Source of the DNA: Desmodus rotundus
Taxonomy: Eukaryota > Chordata > Mammalia > Chiroptera > Phyllostomidae
DNA length: 64,000 nt
Assembly (NCBI RefSeq): GCF_022682495.2
Contig: NW_026527533.1
Span: 1 to 64,000, forward strand
Direction of reading: 5' to 3'
The notes beneath the pieces are model-generated. The model searched no databases, was not told the origin of the DNA, and worked only from the letters and a program-made list of their open reading frames with translations. The stretch's first letter is position 1. The number at the start of each line of letters is the position of its first letter. This document shows, piece after piece, positions 1 through 8,856 of the stretch. The position numbers were made by a program, and so were the translations under genes.

Positions 1-422
1 CCCTGGGCACCTGTCCGTGGACACAGGAGCCCTCCCTGCCACCTAGAGGACCACGCGATTTCCCCTGGGGAACACTGCCCAGAAGCACTCCCAGCCTCGC
101 ACAGACACTGTACGCAGGATAGACTTGTGGACCAGGGGCCTGGGCGGGGAATTTTCCAGGGAACTCTCTAAAGGCCAGGTGCCCTCTGTCGCCCTAGGAG
201 TGCCCATGCCTTCCCTTAACCCTGCAGGACACTATCATCCAGCAATAAGCAGCCCTCTGCCTCCACGGGGCTCAAACACCTGGGCCCATTGTGCGAGCAC
301 CTGGCGTACGTGCAGGCAAACACGCAGACCCCTCTGGCCCTAACCCACCACTGCGAAGATCCCCCTTTTCTTCCATCCGTAAAGGGGTCCTCCTTGAGGA
401 GTGGAGGAACATGGGGAGGCCC

Positions 423-434
423 CCAGGAGATGGC
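423..434 (+). promoter_or_regulatory. CTCF-like core motif (monomer 1; present in every core)
   Basis: CCAGGAGATGGC matches 11 of 12 positions of the known CTCF core CCASYAGRKGGC; the mismatch is the fifth base. It lies 45 bp upstream of the TATA position, at core offset 442 in A and B cores. Flanking bases fit the longer CTCF matrix poorly, so binding is only a possibility. Confidence 0.35.
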
Positions 435-467
435 TTTTCTCCGAGCCGCGGCTGGCTCATTTCGGGC

Positions 468-474
468 CTATAAG
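468..474 (+). promoter_or_regulatory. TATA-like box CTATAAG (monomer 1)
   Basis: CTATAAG in a GC-rich setting, with a pyrimidine-purine start candidate (C494/A495) 26 bp downstream, slightly closer than usual. The position is fixed at core offset 487 in A and B and 485 in C. Most P-ended cores, including all C cores, have CTATAAG; S- and Q-ended cores usually have CTATACG. No transcript evidence is available. Confidence 0.45.
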
Positions 475-522
475 TGGGCCGCTCGTGCGCACTCAGGCTC
501 CCCACCACAAGCCTCCCTCGGG

Positions 523-1120
523 TCACGGGACCCACCCTTGACGTGTCTCCTGAACCACCGTTGAGGGGTCTCGGCACCCACCCCTGAGGGGTCAGGTGAC
601 CCACCCCTGAGGGGTCACGTGACCCACCCCTGAGGGGTCTCGTGACCCACCCCTGAGGGGTCACGTGACCCACCCCTGAGGGGTCTTGGAACCCACCCCA
701 CAGGGGTCACGTGACCCACCCCTGAGGGGTCACGTGACCCACACCACAGGGGTCACGTGACCCACCCCTGAGGGGTCTCGTGACCCACCCCTGAGGGGTC
801 TCGTGACCCACCCCACAGGGGTCACGTGACCCAACCCTGAGGGGTCACGTGAACCAACCCTGAGGGGTCACGTGACCCAACCCTGAGGGATCACGTGACC
901 CACTCCTGGGGGGTCACGTGACCCACCCCCGAGGGGTCTCGTGACCCACCCTTGAGGGGTCTCGTGACCCACCCCTGAGGGGTCACGTGACCCACCCTTG
1001 AGGGGTCTCGTGACCTACCCTTTTGGGGTCACGTGACCCACCCTTGAGGGGTCTCGTGACCTACCCTTTTGGGGTCACGTGACCCACCCTTGAGGGGTCT
1101 CGTGACCCACCCTTGAGGGG
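523..1120 (+). repeat. 23-bp minisatellite tract, 26 units
   Basis: Each unit begins with an 8-bp box, then a C-rich stretch, then TGAGGGG. From 569 the boxes fall exactly every 23 bp up to the next core at 1121. Of those 24 boxes, 13 are TCACGTGA, 8 are TCTCGTGA and 3 are other forms; the two units before 569 are degenerate (TCACGGGA, TCTCCTGA). Toward the 3' end TCACGTGA and TCTCGTGA alternate, giving a 46-bp period. Confidence 0.95.
615..622. promoter_or_regulatory. E-box palindrome TCACGTGA (example of hundreds)
   Basis: TCACGTGA, within GTCACGTGAC, is the known high-affinity site for bHLH-leucine-zipper factors (USF1/2, and MITF/TFE3/TFEB at CLEAR or M-box elements). It recurs at 23-bp multiples in every long tract. 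The central CpG would make binding sensitive to methylation. Occupancy is inference. Confidence 0.5.
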
Positions 1121-1266
1121 TCACAGCAGTTTTACAGGGTCCCTGCGCACCTGTTCGGGGAAACAGCAGCCCTCCCTGCCACTCAGAGGACCGCACGATT
1201 TCCCACAGGCCACACTGCCTAGCAGTACCTTCAGCCCCGCACAGACAGTGTGCTAAGGACAGACTT

Positions 1267-1290
1267 GGGTACCGGGGGCATGGGCGGGGG
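1267..1290 (+). other. Potential G-quadruplex in A core
   Basis: Four G-runs of 3, 5, 3 and 5 with loops of 4, 3 and 1 bases (TACC, CAT, C) satisfy the standard G3+N1-7 rule. It sits at core offset 146-169. B and C cores lose the first run (GTGGACC or GGATACC), so the motif is specific to A. Monomer 15 has lost it by a G to T change. Confidence 0.5.
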
Positions 1291-1296
1291 ATTTCC
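1282..1296 (+). promoter_or_regulatory. GC box overlapping a kappaB-like site (A core)
   Basis: GGGCGG at 1282-1287 abuts GGGGATTTCC at 1287-1296, a full match to the NF-kappaB consensus GGGRNNYYCC. C cores keep a matching GGGATTTTCC (for example 4939-4948); B cores have GGGGAATTTTCC, which does not fit cleanly. Function is inferred from motif match only. Confidence 0.3.
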
Positions 1297-1607
1297 CATG
1301 GAACTCTCTAAAGGCCCGGTGCCCTGTGTGGCCCGGGGAGTGCCCATGCCGTTCCTTGACCCCGCAGGACACTTGCATCCAGCAATAAGCAGCCCTCTGC
1401 CTCCACGGGGCTCAAACACCTGGGCCCGGCGTGCGGGCACCTGGCGTACGTGGAGGGAAACCCACAGACCCCTCTGGCGCGAACCCACCACTGCGAAGAT
1501 CCCCCTTTTCTTCCATCCGTAAAGGGGTCACGCTTGAGGAGTGGAGGAACATGGGGAGGCCCCCAGGAGATGGCTTTTCTCCGAGCCGCGGCTGGCTCGT
1601 TTCAGGC

Positions 1608-1614
1608 CTATACG
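1608..1614 (+). promoter_or_regulatory. Degenerate TATA CTATACG (A-type)
   Basis: Same offset as CTATAAG in other cores, but A to C at the sixth base weakens the TATA match. Variants CTATAGG (monomers 27 and 33) and CTATATG (47 and 57) also occur. Confidence 0.3.
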
Positions 1615-1619
1615 TGGTC

Positions 1620-1631
1620 CGCGCATGCGCA
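1620..1631 (+). promoter_or_regulatory. NRF1 consensus CGCGCATGCGCA
   Basis: A full match to the NRF1 consensus YGCGCAYGCGCR, at core offset 499-510, 12 bp after the start of the TATA-like box. About half of the cores carry this ATGC form; most others carry the GTGC form, which matches on the opposite strand. Confidence 0.5.
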
Positions 1632-1662
1632 CTCAGGCTCCCCACCACAAGCCTCCCTCGGA

Positions 1663-2029
1663 TCACGGGACCCACCCTAGACGTGTCTCCTGAACCACCG
1701 TTGAGGGTTCACGTCACCCACCCCTGAGGGGTCACGTGACCCACCCCTGAGGGGTCTTGTGACTCACCCCTGAGGGGTCACGTGACCCACCCCTGAGGGG
1801 TCCCGTGACCCACCCCTGAGGGGTCACGTGACCCACCCCTGAGGGTTCGCATGACCCACCCTTGAGAGGTCTCGTGACCTACCCTTTTGGGGTCACGTGA
1901 CCCACCCTTGTGGGGTCACATGACCCACCCGTGAGGGGTCTCGTGACCCACCCTTGAGGGGTCCCGTGAACCGCCCTTGGGAGGTCACGTTCCCCACCCT
2001 TAAGGGGTCACATGACCCACCTTGAGAGG
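1663..2029 (+). repeat. 23-bp tract, 16 units, T2 end
   Basis: The 5' part has mostly TCACGTGA units. The 3' part is the diagnostic T2 series, which includes TCGCATGA, TCACATGA, TCCCGTGA and TCACGTTC boxes. This series recurs almost unchanged before A2 cores, for example ahead of 8857, 20424, 31267, 45265 and 57741. Confidence 0.93.
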
Positions 2030-2593
2030 TCACAGCAGTTTTACAGGGTCCCTGCGCACCTGTTCGGGGAAACAGCGGCCCTCCCTGCCACTCAGAGGAC
2101 CGACGATTTCCCACAGGCCACAGTGCCTAGCAGTACCTTCAGCCCCGCACAGACAGTGTGCTAAGGACAGACTTGGGTACCGGGGGCATGGGCGGGGGAT
2201 TTCCCATGGAACTCTCTAAGGGCCCGGTGCCCTGTGTGGCCCGGGGAGTGCCCATGCCGTTCCTTGACCCCGCAGGACACTTGCATCCAGCAATAAGCAG
2301 CCCTCTGCCCTCACGGGGCTCAAACACCTGGGCCCCGTGTGCGGGCACCTGGCGTACGTGGAGGCAAAACAGCAGACCCGTCTGGCGCGAACCCACCACT
2401 GGGAAGATCCCCCTTTTCTTCCATCCGTAAAGGGGTCACGCTTGAGGAGTGGAGGAACATGGGGAGGCCCCCAGGAGATGGCTTTTCTCCGAGCCGCGGC
2501 TGGCTCGTTTCAGGCCTATACGTGGTCCGCGCATGCGCACTCAGGCTCCCAAGCACACACCTCCCTCGGCTCACCTGACCCACCCTTTAGAGG
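2030..2593 (+). repeat. Monomer 3, A2-S1
   Basis: A2 core with a 1-bp deletion ('accgacgatt'), shared with monomers 31 and 33. It carries 'gcaaaacagcagacccgtc' and 'ctgggaagatcccc'. The S end has one 23-bp unit (TCACCTGA…) and then a B core. Confidence 0.93.
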
Positions 2594-3503
2594 TCACAGC
2601 AGTTCCACAGGGTCCCTGGGCACCTGTCCGTGGACACAGGAGCCCTCCCTGCCACCTAGAGGACCACGCGATAACCCCTGGGGAACACTGCCCAGAAGCA
2701 CTCCCAGCCTCGCACAGACACTGTACGCAGGATAGACTTGTGGACCAGGGGCCTGGGCGGGGAATTTTCCAGGGAACTCTCTAAAGGCCAGGTGCCCTCT
2801 GTCGCCCTGGGAGTGCCCATGCCTTCCCTTAACCCTGCAGGACACTATCATCCAGCAATAAGCAGCCCTCTGCCTCCACGGGGCTCAAACACCTGGGCCC
2901 ATTGTGCGAGCACCTGGCGTACGTGCAGGCAAACATGCAGACCCCTCTGGCCCTAACCCACCACTGCGAAGATCCCCCTTTTCGTCCATCCGTAAAGGGG
3001 TCCTCCTTGAGGAGTGGAGGAACATGGGGAGGCCCCCAGGAGATGGCTTTTCTCCGAGCCGCGGCTGGCTCATTTCGGGCCTATAAGTGGGCCGCGCGTG
3101 CGCACTCAGGCTCCCCACCACAAGCCTCCCTCGGGTCACGGGACCCACCCTTGACGTGTCTCCTGAACCACCGTTGAGGGGTCACGGCACCCACCCCTGA
3201 GGGGTCAGGTGACCCACCCCTGAGGGGTCACGTGACCCACCCCTGAGGGGTCTCGTGACCCACCCCTGAGGGGTCACGTGACCCACTACTGGGGGGTCAC
3301 GTGACCCACCCCTGAGGGGTCTCGTGACCCACCCCACAGGGGTCACGTGACCCACCCCTGAGGGGTCACATGACCCACCCTTGAGGGGTCTCGTGACCTA
3401 CCCTTTTGGGGTCACGTGACCCACCCTTGAGGGGTCTCGTGACCTACCCTTTTGGGGTCACGTGACCCACCCTTGAGGGGTCTCGTGACCCACCCTTGAG
3501 GGG
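2594..3503 (+). repeat. Monomer 4, B-P16
   Basis: Reference B core: starts TCACAGCAGTTCCACAGG, with CTATAAG at 3081 and NRF1 at 3093. The variants 'gcgataacccc' and 'ttttcgtcc' are shared only with monomer 34, showing copying over about 23 kb. Confidence 0.93.
3036..3104 (+). promoter_or_regulatory. Promoter-like cassette (reference B copy)
   Basis: In order: CTCF-like CCAGGAGATGGC at 3036-3047, CTATAAG at 3081-3087 and NRF1 CGCGCGTGCGCA at 3093-3104, followed 'ctcaggctcc' as a possible initiator. Order and spacing are the same in nearly every core. A + strand transcript would run into the tract beginning about 3136. Confidence 0.45.
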
Positions 3504-4068
3504 TCACAGCAGTTTTACAGGGTCCCTGCGCACCTGTTCGGGGAAACAGCAGCCCTCCCTGCCACTCAGAGGACCGCACGATTTCCCACAGGCCACACTG
3601 CCTAGCAGTACCTTCAGCCCCGCACAGACAGTGTGCTAAGGACAGACTTGGGTACCGGGGGCATGGGCGGGGGATTTCCCATGGAACTCTCTAAGGGCCC
3701 GGTGCCCTGTGTGGCCCGGGGAGTGCCCATGCCGTTCCTTGACCCCGCAGGACACTTGCATCCAGCAATAAGCAGCCCTCTGCCTCCACGGGGCTCAAAC
3801 ACCTGGGCCCGGTGTGCGGGCACTTGGCGTACGTGGAGGCAAACCCGCAGAGCCCTCTGGCGCGAACCCACCACTGCGAAGATCCCCCTTTTCTTCCATC
3901 CGTAAAGGGGTCCTCCTTGAGGAGTGGAGGAACATGGGGAGGCCCCCAGGAGATGGCTTTTCTCCGAGCCGCGGCTGGCTCCTTTCGGGCCTATACGTGG
4001 GCCGCGCGTGCGCACTCAGGCTCCCAAGCACACACCTCCCTCGGCTCACCTGACCCACCCTTTAGAGG
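3504..4068 (+). repeat. Monomer 5, A-S1
   Basis: A core with CTATACG and a GTGC-type NRF1 site. The variant 'cgcagagccctc' is shared with monomers 19 and 23. It opens the 3.1-kb higher-order repeat. Confidence 0.93.
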
Positions 4069-4771
4069 TCACAGCAGTTCCACAGGGTCCCTGGGCACCT
4101 GTCCGTGGACACAGGAGCCCTCCCTGCCACCTAAAGGACCACGCGATTTCCGCTGGGGAACACAGCCCAGAAGCACTCCCAGCCTCGCACAGAAACTGTG
4201 CGCAGGATAGACTTGTGGACCAGGGGCCTGGGCGGGGAATTTTCCAGGGAACTCTCTTAAGGCCAGGTGCCCTCTGTCGCCCTGGGAGTGCCCATGCCAT
4301 CCCTTAACCCTGCAGGATACTATCATCCAGCAATAAGCAGCCCTCTGCCTCCACGGGGCTCAAACACCTGGGCCCGTTGTGCGAGCACCTGGCGTTCCTG
4401 CAGGCAAACCCGCAGACCCCTCTGGCCCGAACCCACCACTGGGAAGATCCCACTTTTCTTCCATCCGTAAAGGGGTCCTCCTTGAGGAGTGGAGGAACAT
4501 GGGGAGGCCCCCAGGAGATGGCTTTTATCCGAGCCGCGGCTGGCTCCTTTCGGGCCTATACGTGGGCCGCGCGTGCGCACTCAGGCTCCCCACAACAGGC
4601 CTCCCTCGGGTCACGGGACCCACCCTTGAGGTGTCTCCTGACCCACCCTTGAGGGGTTTTGTGACCCACCCTTTTGGGGTCACGTGACCCACCCTTGCGG
4701 AGTCTCGTGACCCACCCTTGGGAGGTCACCTGTCCCACCCTGGAGGGGTCAGGTGACCCGCCCTTGAGAGG
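4069..4771 (+). repeat. Monomer 6, B-Q7
   Basis: B core of the Q type: 'ggcgttcctgcagg', 'gggaagatcccac', CTATACG, 'ccacaacagg'. The change 'cttttatccg' is shared only with monomer 20, 10,936 bp away. Confidence 0.93.
4611..4771 (+). repeat. 23-bp tract, 7 units, pre-C end
   Basis: Short tract with almost no TCACGTGA. Its boxes include TTTTGTGA, TCACCTGT and TCAGGTGA, and it ends 'cgcccttgagagg'. This end form precedes every C core in the window. Confidence 0.93.
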
Positions 4772-5725
4772 TCACAGCAGTATCACAGGGTCACTGCGCA
4801 CCGGTCCATGGAAACAGAAGCCCTCCCTGCCACTCAGAGGACCGCGCGATTTCCCCTAGGCAACACTGCCCAGCAGCACTCTCAGCCCCGCACAGACAGT
4901 GTGCAAAGGACAGACTTGGATACCGGGGGCCTGGGCGGGGGATTTTCCATGGAACTCTCTGAGGGCCCGGTGCCCTGTGTCGCCCGGGAGTGCCCATGCC
5001 CTTCCTTGACCCCGCAGGACACTTGCATCCAGCAATAAGCAGCCGTCTACCTCCACGGGGCTCAAACACCTGGGCCCGGTGTGCGGGACCTGGCATACGT
5101 GGAGGCAAACCCCCTGAACCCTCTGGCCCGAACCCACCACTGCGAAGATCCCCCTTTTCTTCCATCCTTAAAGGGGCCCTCCCTGGGGAGTGGAGGAACA
5201 AGGGGAGGCCCCCAGGAGATGGCTTTTCTCCGAGCCGCGGCTGGCTCATTTCGGGCCTATAAGTGGGCCGCGCGTGCGCACTCAGGCTCCCCACCACAAG
5301 CCTCCCTCGGGTCACGGGACCCACCCTTGACGTGTCTCCTGAACCACCGTTGAGGGGTCACGTCACCCACCCCTGAGGGGTCACGTGACCCACCCCTGAG
5401 GGGTCTCGTGACCCACCCCACAGGGGTCACGTGACCCAACCCTGAGGCGTCACGTGAACCAACCCTGAGGGGTCACGTGACCCACCCCTGAGGGATCACG
5501 TGACCCACTCCTGGGGGGTCACGTGACCCACCCCCGAGGGGTCTCGTGACCCACCCTTGAGGGGTCTCGTGACCCACCCCTGAGGGGTCACGTGACCCAC
5601 CCTTGAGGGGTCTCGTGACCTACCCTTTTGGGGTCACGAGACCCACCCTTGAGGGGTCTCGTGACCTACCCTTTTGGGGTCACGTGACCCACCCTTGAGG
5701 GGTCTCGTGACCCACCCTTGAGGGG
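4772..5725 (+). repeat. Monomer 7, C-P18
   Basis: Reference C core (540 bp): starts TCACAGCAGTATCACAGG, with 'aaaccccctgaacc' and 'tccttaaagg'. The TATA box CTATAAG is at 5257 and the kappaB-like site at 4939. The minus strand has a 177-codon frame (4791-5324), which I regard as fortuitous. Confidence 0.93.
5312..5725 (+). repeat. 23-bp tract, 18 units
   Basis: Typical post-C tract. Nearly the same 18-unit order follows the C cores at 12602, 15708, 27930, 33628, 51367 and 55314, so the C core and its tract mostly move together. Confidence 0.93.
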
Positions 5726-6635
5726 TCACAGCAGTTTTACAGGGTCCCTGCGCACCTGTTCGGGGAAACAGCAGCCCTCCCTGCCACTCAGAGGACCGCA
5801 CGATTTCCCACAGGCCACACTGCCTAGCAGTACCTTCAGCCCCGCACAGACAGTGTGCTAAGGACAGACTTGGGTACCGGGGGCATGGGCGGGGGATTTC
5901 CCATGGAACTCTCTAAAGGCCTGGTGCCCTCTGTGGCCCGGGGAGTGCCCATGCCGTTCCTTGACCCGGCAGGACACTTGCATCCAGCTATAAGCAGCCC
6001 TCTGCCTCCACGGGGCTCAAACACCTGGGCCCGGTGTGCGGGCACCTGGCGTACGTGGAGGGAAACCCGCAGACCCCTCTGGCGCGAACCCACCACTGCG
6101 AAGATCCCCCTTTTCTTCCATCCGTAAAGGGGTCACGCTTGAGGAGTGGAGGAACATGGGGAGGCCCCCAGGAGATGGCTTTTCTCCGAGCCGCGGCTGG
6201 CTCATTTCGGGCCTATAAGTGGGCCGCGCGTGCGCACTCAGGCTCCCCACCACAAGCCTCCCTCGGGTCACGGGACCCACCCTTGACGTGTCTCCTGAAC
6301 CACCGTTGAGGGGTCACGGCACCCACCCCTGAGGGGTCAGGTGACCCACCCCTGAGGGGTCACGTGACCCACCCCTGAGGGGTCTCGTGACCCACCCCTG
6401 AGGGGTCACGTGACCCACTACTGGGGGGTCACGTGACCCACACCTGAGGGGTCTCGTGACCCACCCCACAGGGGTCACGTGACCCACCCCTGAGGGGTCA
6501 CATGACCCACCCTTGAGGGGTCTCGTGACCTACCCTTTTGGGGTCACGTGACCCACCCTTGAGGGGTCTCGTGACCTACCCTTTTGGGGTCACGTGACCC
6601 ACCCTTGAGGGGTCTCGTGACCCACCCTTGAGGGG
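5726..6635 (+). repeat. Monomer 8, A-P16
   Basis: A core with a B-like 3' end (CTATAAG, P end). 'aaaggcctggtgccctctg' is shared with monomers 18 and 22. An A to T change makes a second CTATAAG at 5988-5994, unique in the window. Confidence 0.93.
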
Positions 6636-7200
6636 TCACAGCACTTTTACAGGGTCCCTGCGCACCTGTTCGGGGAAACAGCAGCCCTCCCTGCCACTCA
6701 GAGGACCGCACGATTTCCCACAGGCCACACTGCCTAGCAGTACCTTCAGCCCCGCACAGACAGTGTGCTAAGGACAGACTTGGGTACCTGGGGCATGGGC
6801 GGGGGATTTCCCATGGAACTCTCTAAGGGCCCAGTGCCCTGTGTGGCCCGGGGAGTGCCCATGCCGTTCCTTGACCCCGCAGGACACTTGCATCCAGCAA
6901 TAAGCAGCCCTCTGCCTCCACGGGGCTCAAACACCTGGGCCCGGTGTGCGGGCACTTGGCGTACGTGGAGGCAAACCCGCAGACCCCTCTGGCGCGAACC
7001 CACCACTGCGAAGATCCCCCTTTTCTTCCATCCGTAAAGGGGTCCTCCTTGAGGAGTGGAGGAACATGGGGAGGCCCCCAGGAGATGGCTTTTCTCCGAG
7101 CCGCGGCTGGCTCCTTTCGGGCCTATACGTGGGCCGCGCGTGCGCACTCAGGCTCCCAAGCACACACCTCCCTCGGCTCACCTGACCCACCCTTTAGAGG
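6636..7200 (+). repeat. Monomer 9, A-S1
   Basis: A core starting TCACAGCACTTTTAC (the usual is GCAGTTTTAC). CTATACG; one 23-bp unit before the next B. Confidence 0.93.
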
Positions 7201-7903
7201 TCACAGCAGTTCCACAGGGTCCCTGGGCACCTGTCCGTGGACACAGGAGCCCTCCCTGCCACCTAAAGGACCACGCGATTTCCGCTGGGGAACACAGCCC
7301 AGAAGCACTCCCAGCCTCGCTCAGAAACTGTGCGCAGGATAGACTTGTGGACCAGGGGCCTGGGCGGGGAATTTTCCAGGGAACTCTCTTAAGGCCAGGT
7401 GCCCTCTGTCGCCCTGGGAGTGCCCATGCCATCCCTTAACCCTGCAGGATACTATCATCCAGCAATAAGCAGCCCTCTGCCTCCACGGGGCTCAAACACC
7501 TGGGCCCGTTGTGCGAGCACCTGGCGTTCCTGCAGGCAAACCCGCAGACCCCTCTGGCCCGAACCCACCACTGGGAAGATCCCACTTTTCTTCCATCCGT
7601 AAAGGGGTCCTCCTTGAGGAGTGGAGGAACATGGGGAGGCCCCCAGGAGATGGCTTTTCTCTGAGCCGCGGCTGGCTCCTTTCGGGCCTATACGTGGGCC
7701 GCGCGTGCGCACTCAGGCTCCCCACAACAGGCCTCCCTCGGGTCACGGGACCCACCCTTGAGGTGTCTCCTGACCCACCCTTGAGGGGTTTTGTGACCCA
7801 CCCTTTTGGGGTCACGTGACCCACCCTTGCGGGGTCTCGTGACCCACCCTTGGGAGGTCACCTGTCCCACCCTGGAGGGGTCAGGTGACCCGCCCTTGAG
7901 AGG
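7201..7903 (+). repeat. Monomer 10, B-Q7
   Basis: Nearly identical to monomer 6 but with 'ttctctgagcc', a change shared only with monomer 24 (10,911 bp away). Confidence 0.93.
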
Positions 7904-8856
7904 TCACAGCAGTATCACAGGGTCACTGCGCACCGGTCCATGGAAACAGAAGCCCTCCCTGCCACTCAGAGGACCGCGCGATTTCCCCTAGGCAACACTG
8001 CCCAGCAGCACTCTCAGCCCCGCACAGACAGTGTGCAAAGGACAGACTTGGATACCGGGGGCCTGGGCGGGGGATTTTCCATGGAACTCTCTGAGGGCCC
8101 GGTGCCCTGTGTCGCCCGGGAGTGCCCATGCCCTTCCTTGACCCCGCAGGACACTTGCATCCAGCAATAAGCAGCCGTCTACCTCCACGGGGCTCAAACA
8201 CCTGGGCCCGGTGTGCGGGACCTGGCATACGTGGAGGCAAACCGCCTGAACCCTCTGGCCCGAACCCACCACTGCGAAGATCCCCCTTTTCTTCCATCCT
8301 TAAAGGGGCCCTCCCTGGGGAGTGGAGGAACAAGGGGAGGCCCCCAGGAGATGGCTTTTCTCCGAGCCGCGGCTGGCTCATTTCGGGCCTATAAGTGGGC
8401 CGCGCGTGCGCACTCAGGCTCCCCACCACAAGCCTCCCTCGGGTCACGGGACCCACCCTTGACGTGTCTCCTGAACCACCGTTGAGGGGTCACGTCACCC
8501 ACCCCTGAGGGGTCACGTGACCCACCCCTGAGGGGTCTCGTGACCCACCCCACAGGGGTCACGTGACCCACCCCGGAGGGGTCACGTGACCCACCCCTGA
8601 GGGGTCTCGTGACCCACCCCTGAGGGGTCACGTGACCCACCCCTGAGGGGTCACGTGACCCACCCCTGAGGGTTCGCATGACCCACCCTTGAGAGGTCTC
8701 GTGACCTACCCTTTTGGGGTCACGTGACCCACCCTTTTGGGGTCACATGACCCACCCTTGAGGGGTCTCGTGACCCACCCTTGAGGGGTCCCGTGAACCG
8801 CCCTTGGGAGGTCACGTTCCCCACCCTTAAGGGGTCACATGACCCACCTTGAGAGG
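7904..8856 (+). repeat. Monomer 11, C-P18
   Basis: C core with 'aaaccgcctg'. Unlike most C cores its tract ends in the T2 form and is followed by an A2 core, so the tract is probably recombinant. Confidence 0.93.

Larger units (their letters stand above)
1..1120 (+). repeat. Monomer 1, B-P26 (5' end cut by the window)
   Basis: B core lacking about its first 19 bases, followed by the longest tract in the window (26 units). CTATAAG lies at 468. The NRF1 site is damaged (GCTCGTGCGC instead of GCGCGTGCGC), one of few such losses. Confidence 0.93.
1121..2029 (+). repeat. Monomer 2, A-P16
   Basis: A core with the CTATACG box followed by 'tggtcc', and an intact palindromic NRF1 site. The P end carries 'gatcacggg' and 'cctagacg', shared with monomers 14 and 30. 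The tract ends in the T2 form (…cgttcccc…ttaagg…ccttgagagg), whose last unit is 1 bp short, which explains the 909-bp spacing. Confidence 0.93.

Noticed and set aside
230..250. Polyadenylation signal at 'cagcaataagcagcc'
   Set aside because: AATAAG is not a standard signal, and no GU-rich downstream element is evident.
523..1120. CRISPR array
   Set aside because: The 23-bp units are directly contiguous with no unique spacers, there are no cas genes, and the DNA looks eukaryotic.
5988..5994. Second TATA box in monomer 8
   Set aside because: A single A to T change in one copy ('cagctataagc') with no conserved context; noted but not called a promoter.
8660..8690. RNA polymerase III B box in T2 tracts ('gggttcgcatgacc')
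   Set aside because: Only partly fits GGTTCGANTCC, no A box lies at a suitable distance, and the word is a variant of the 23-bp unit.
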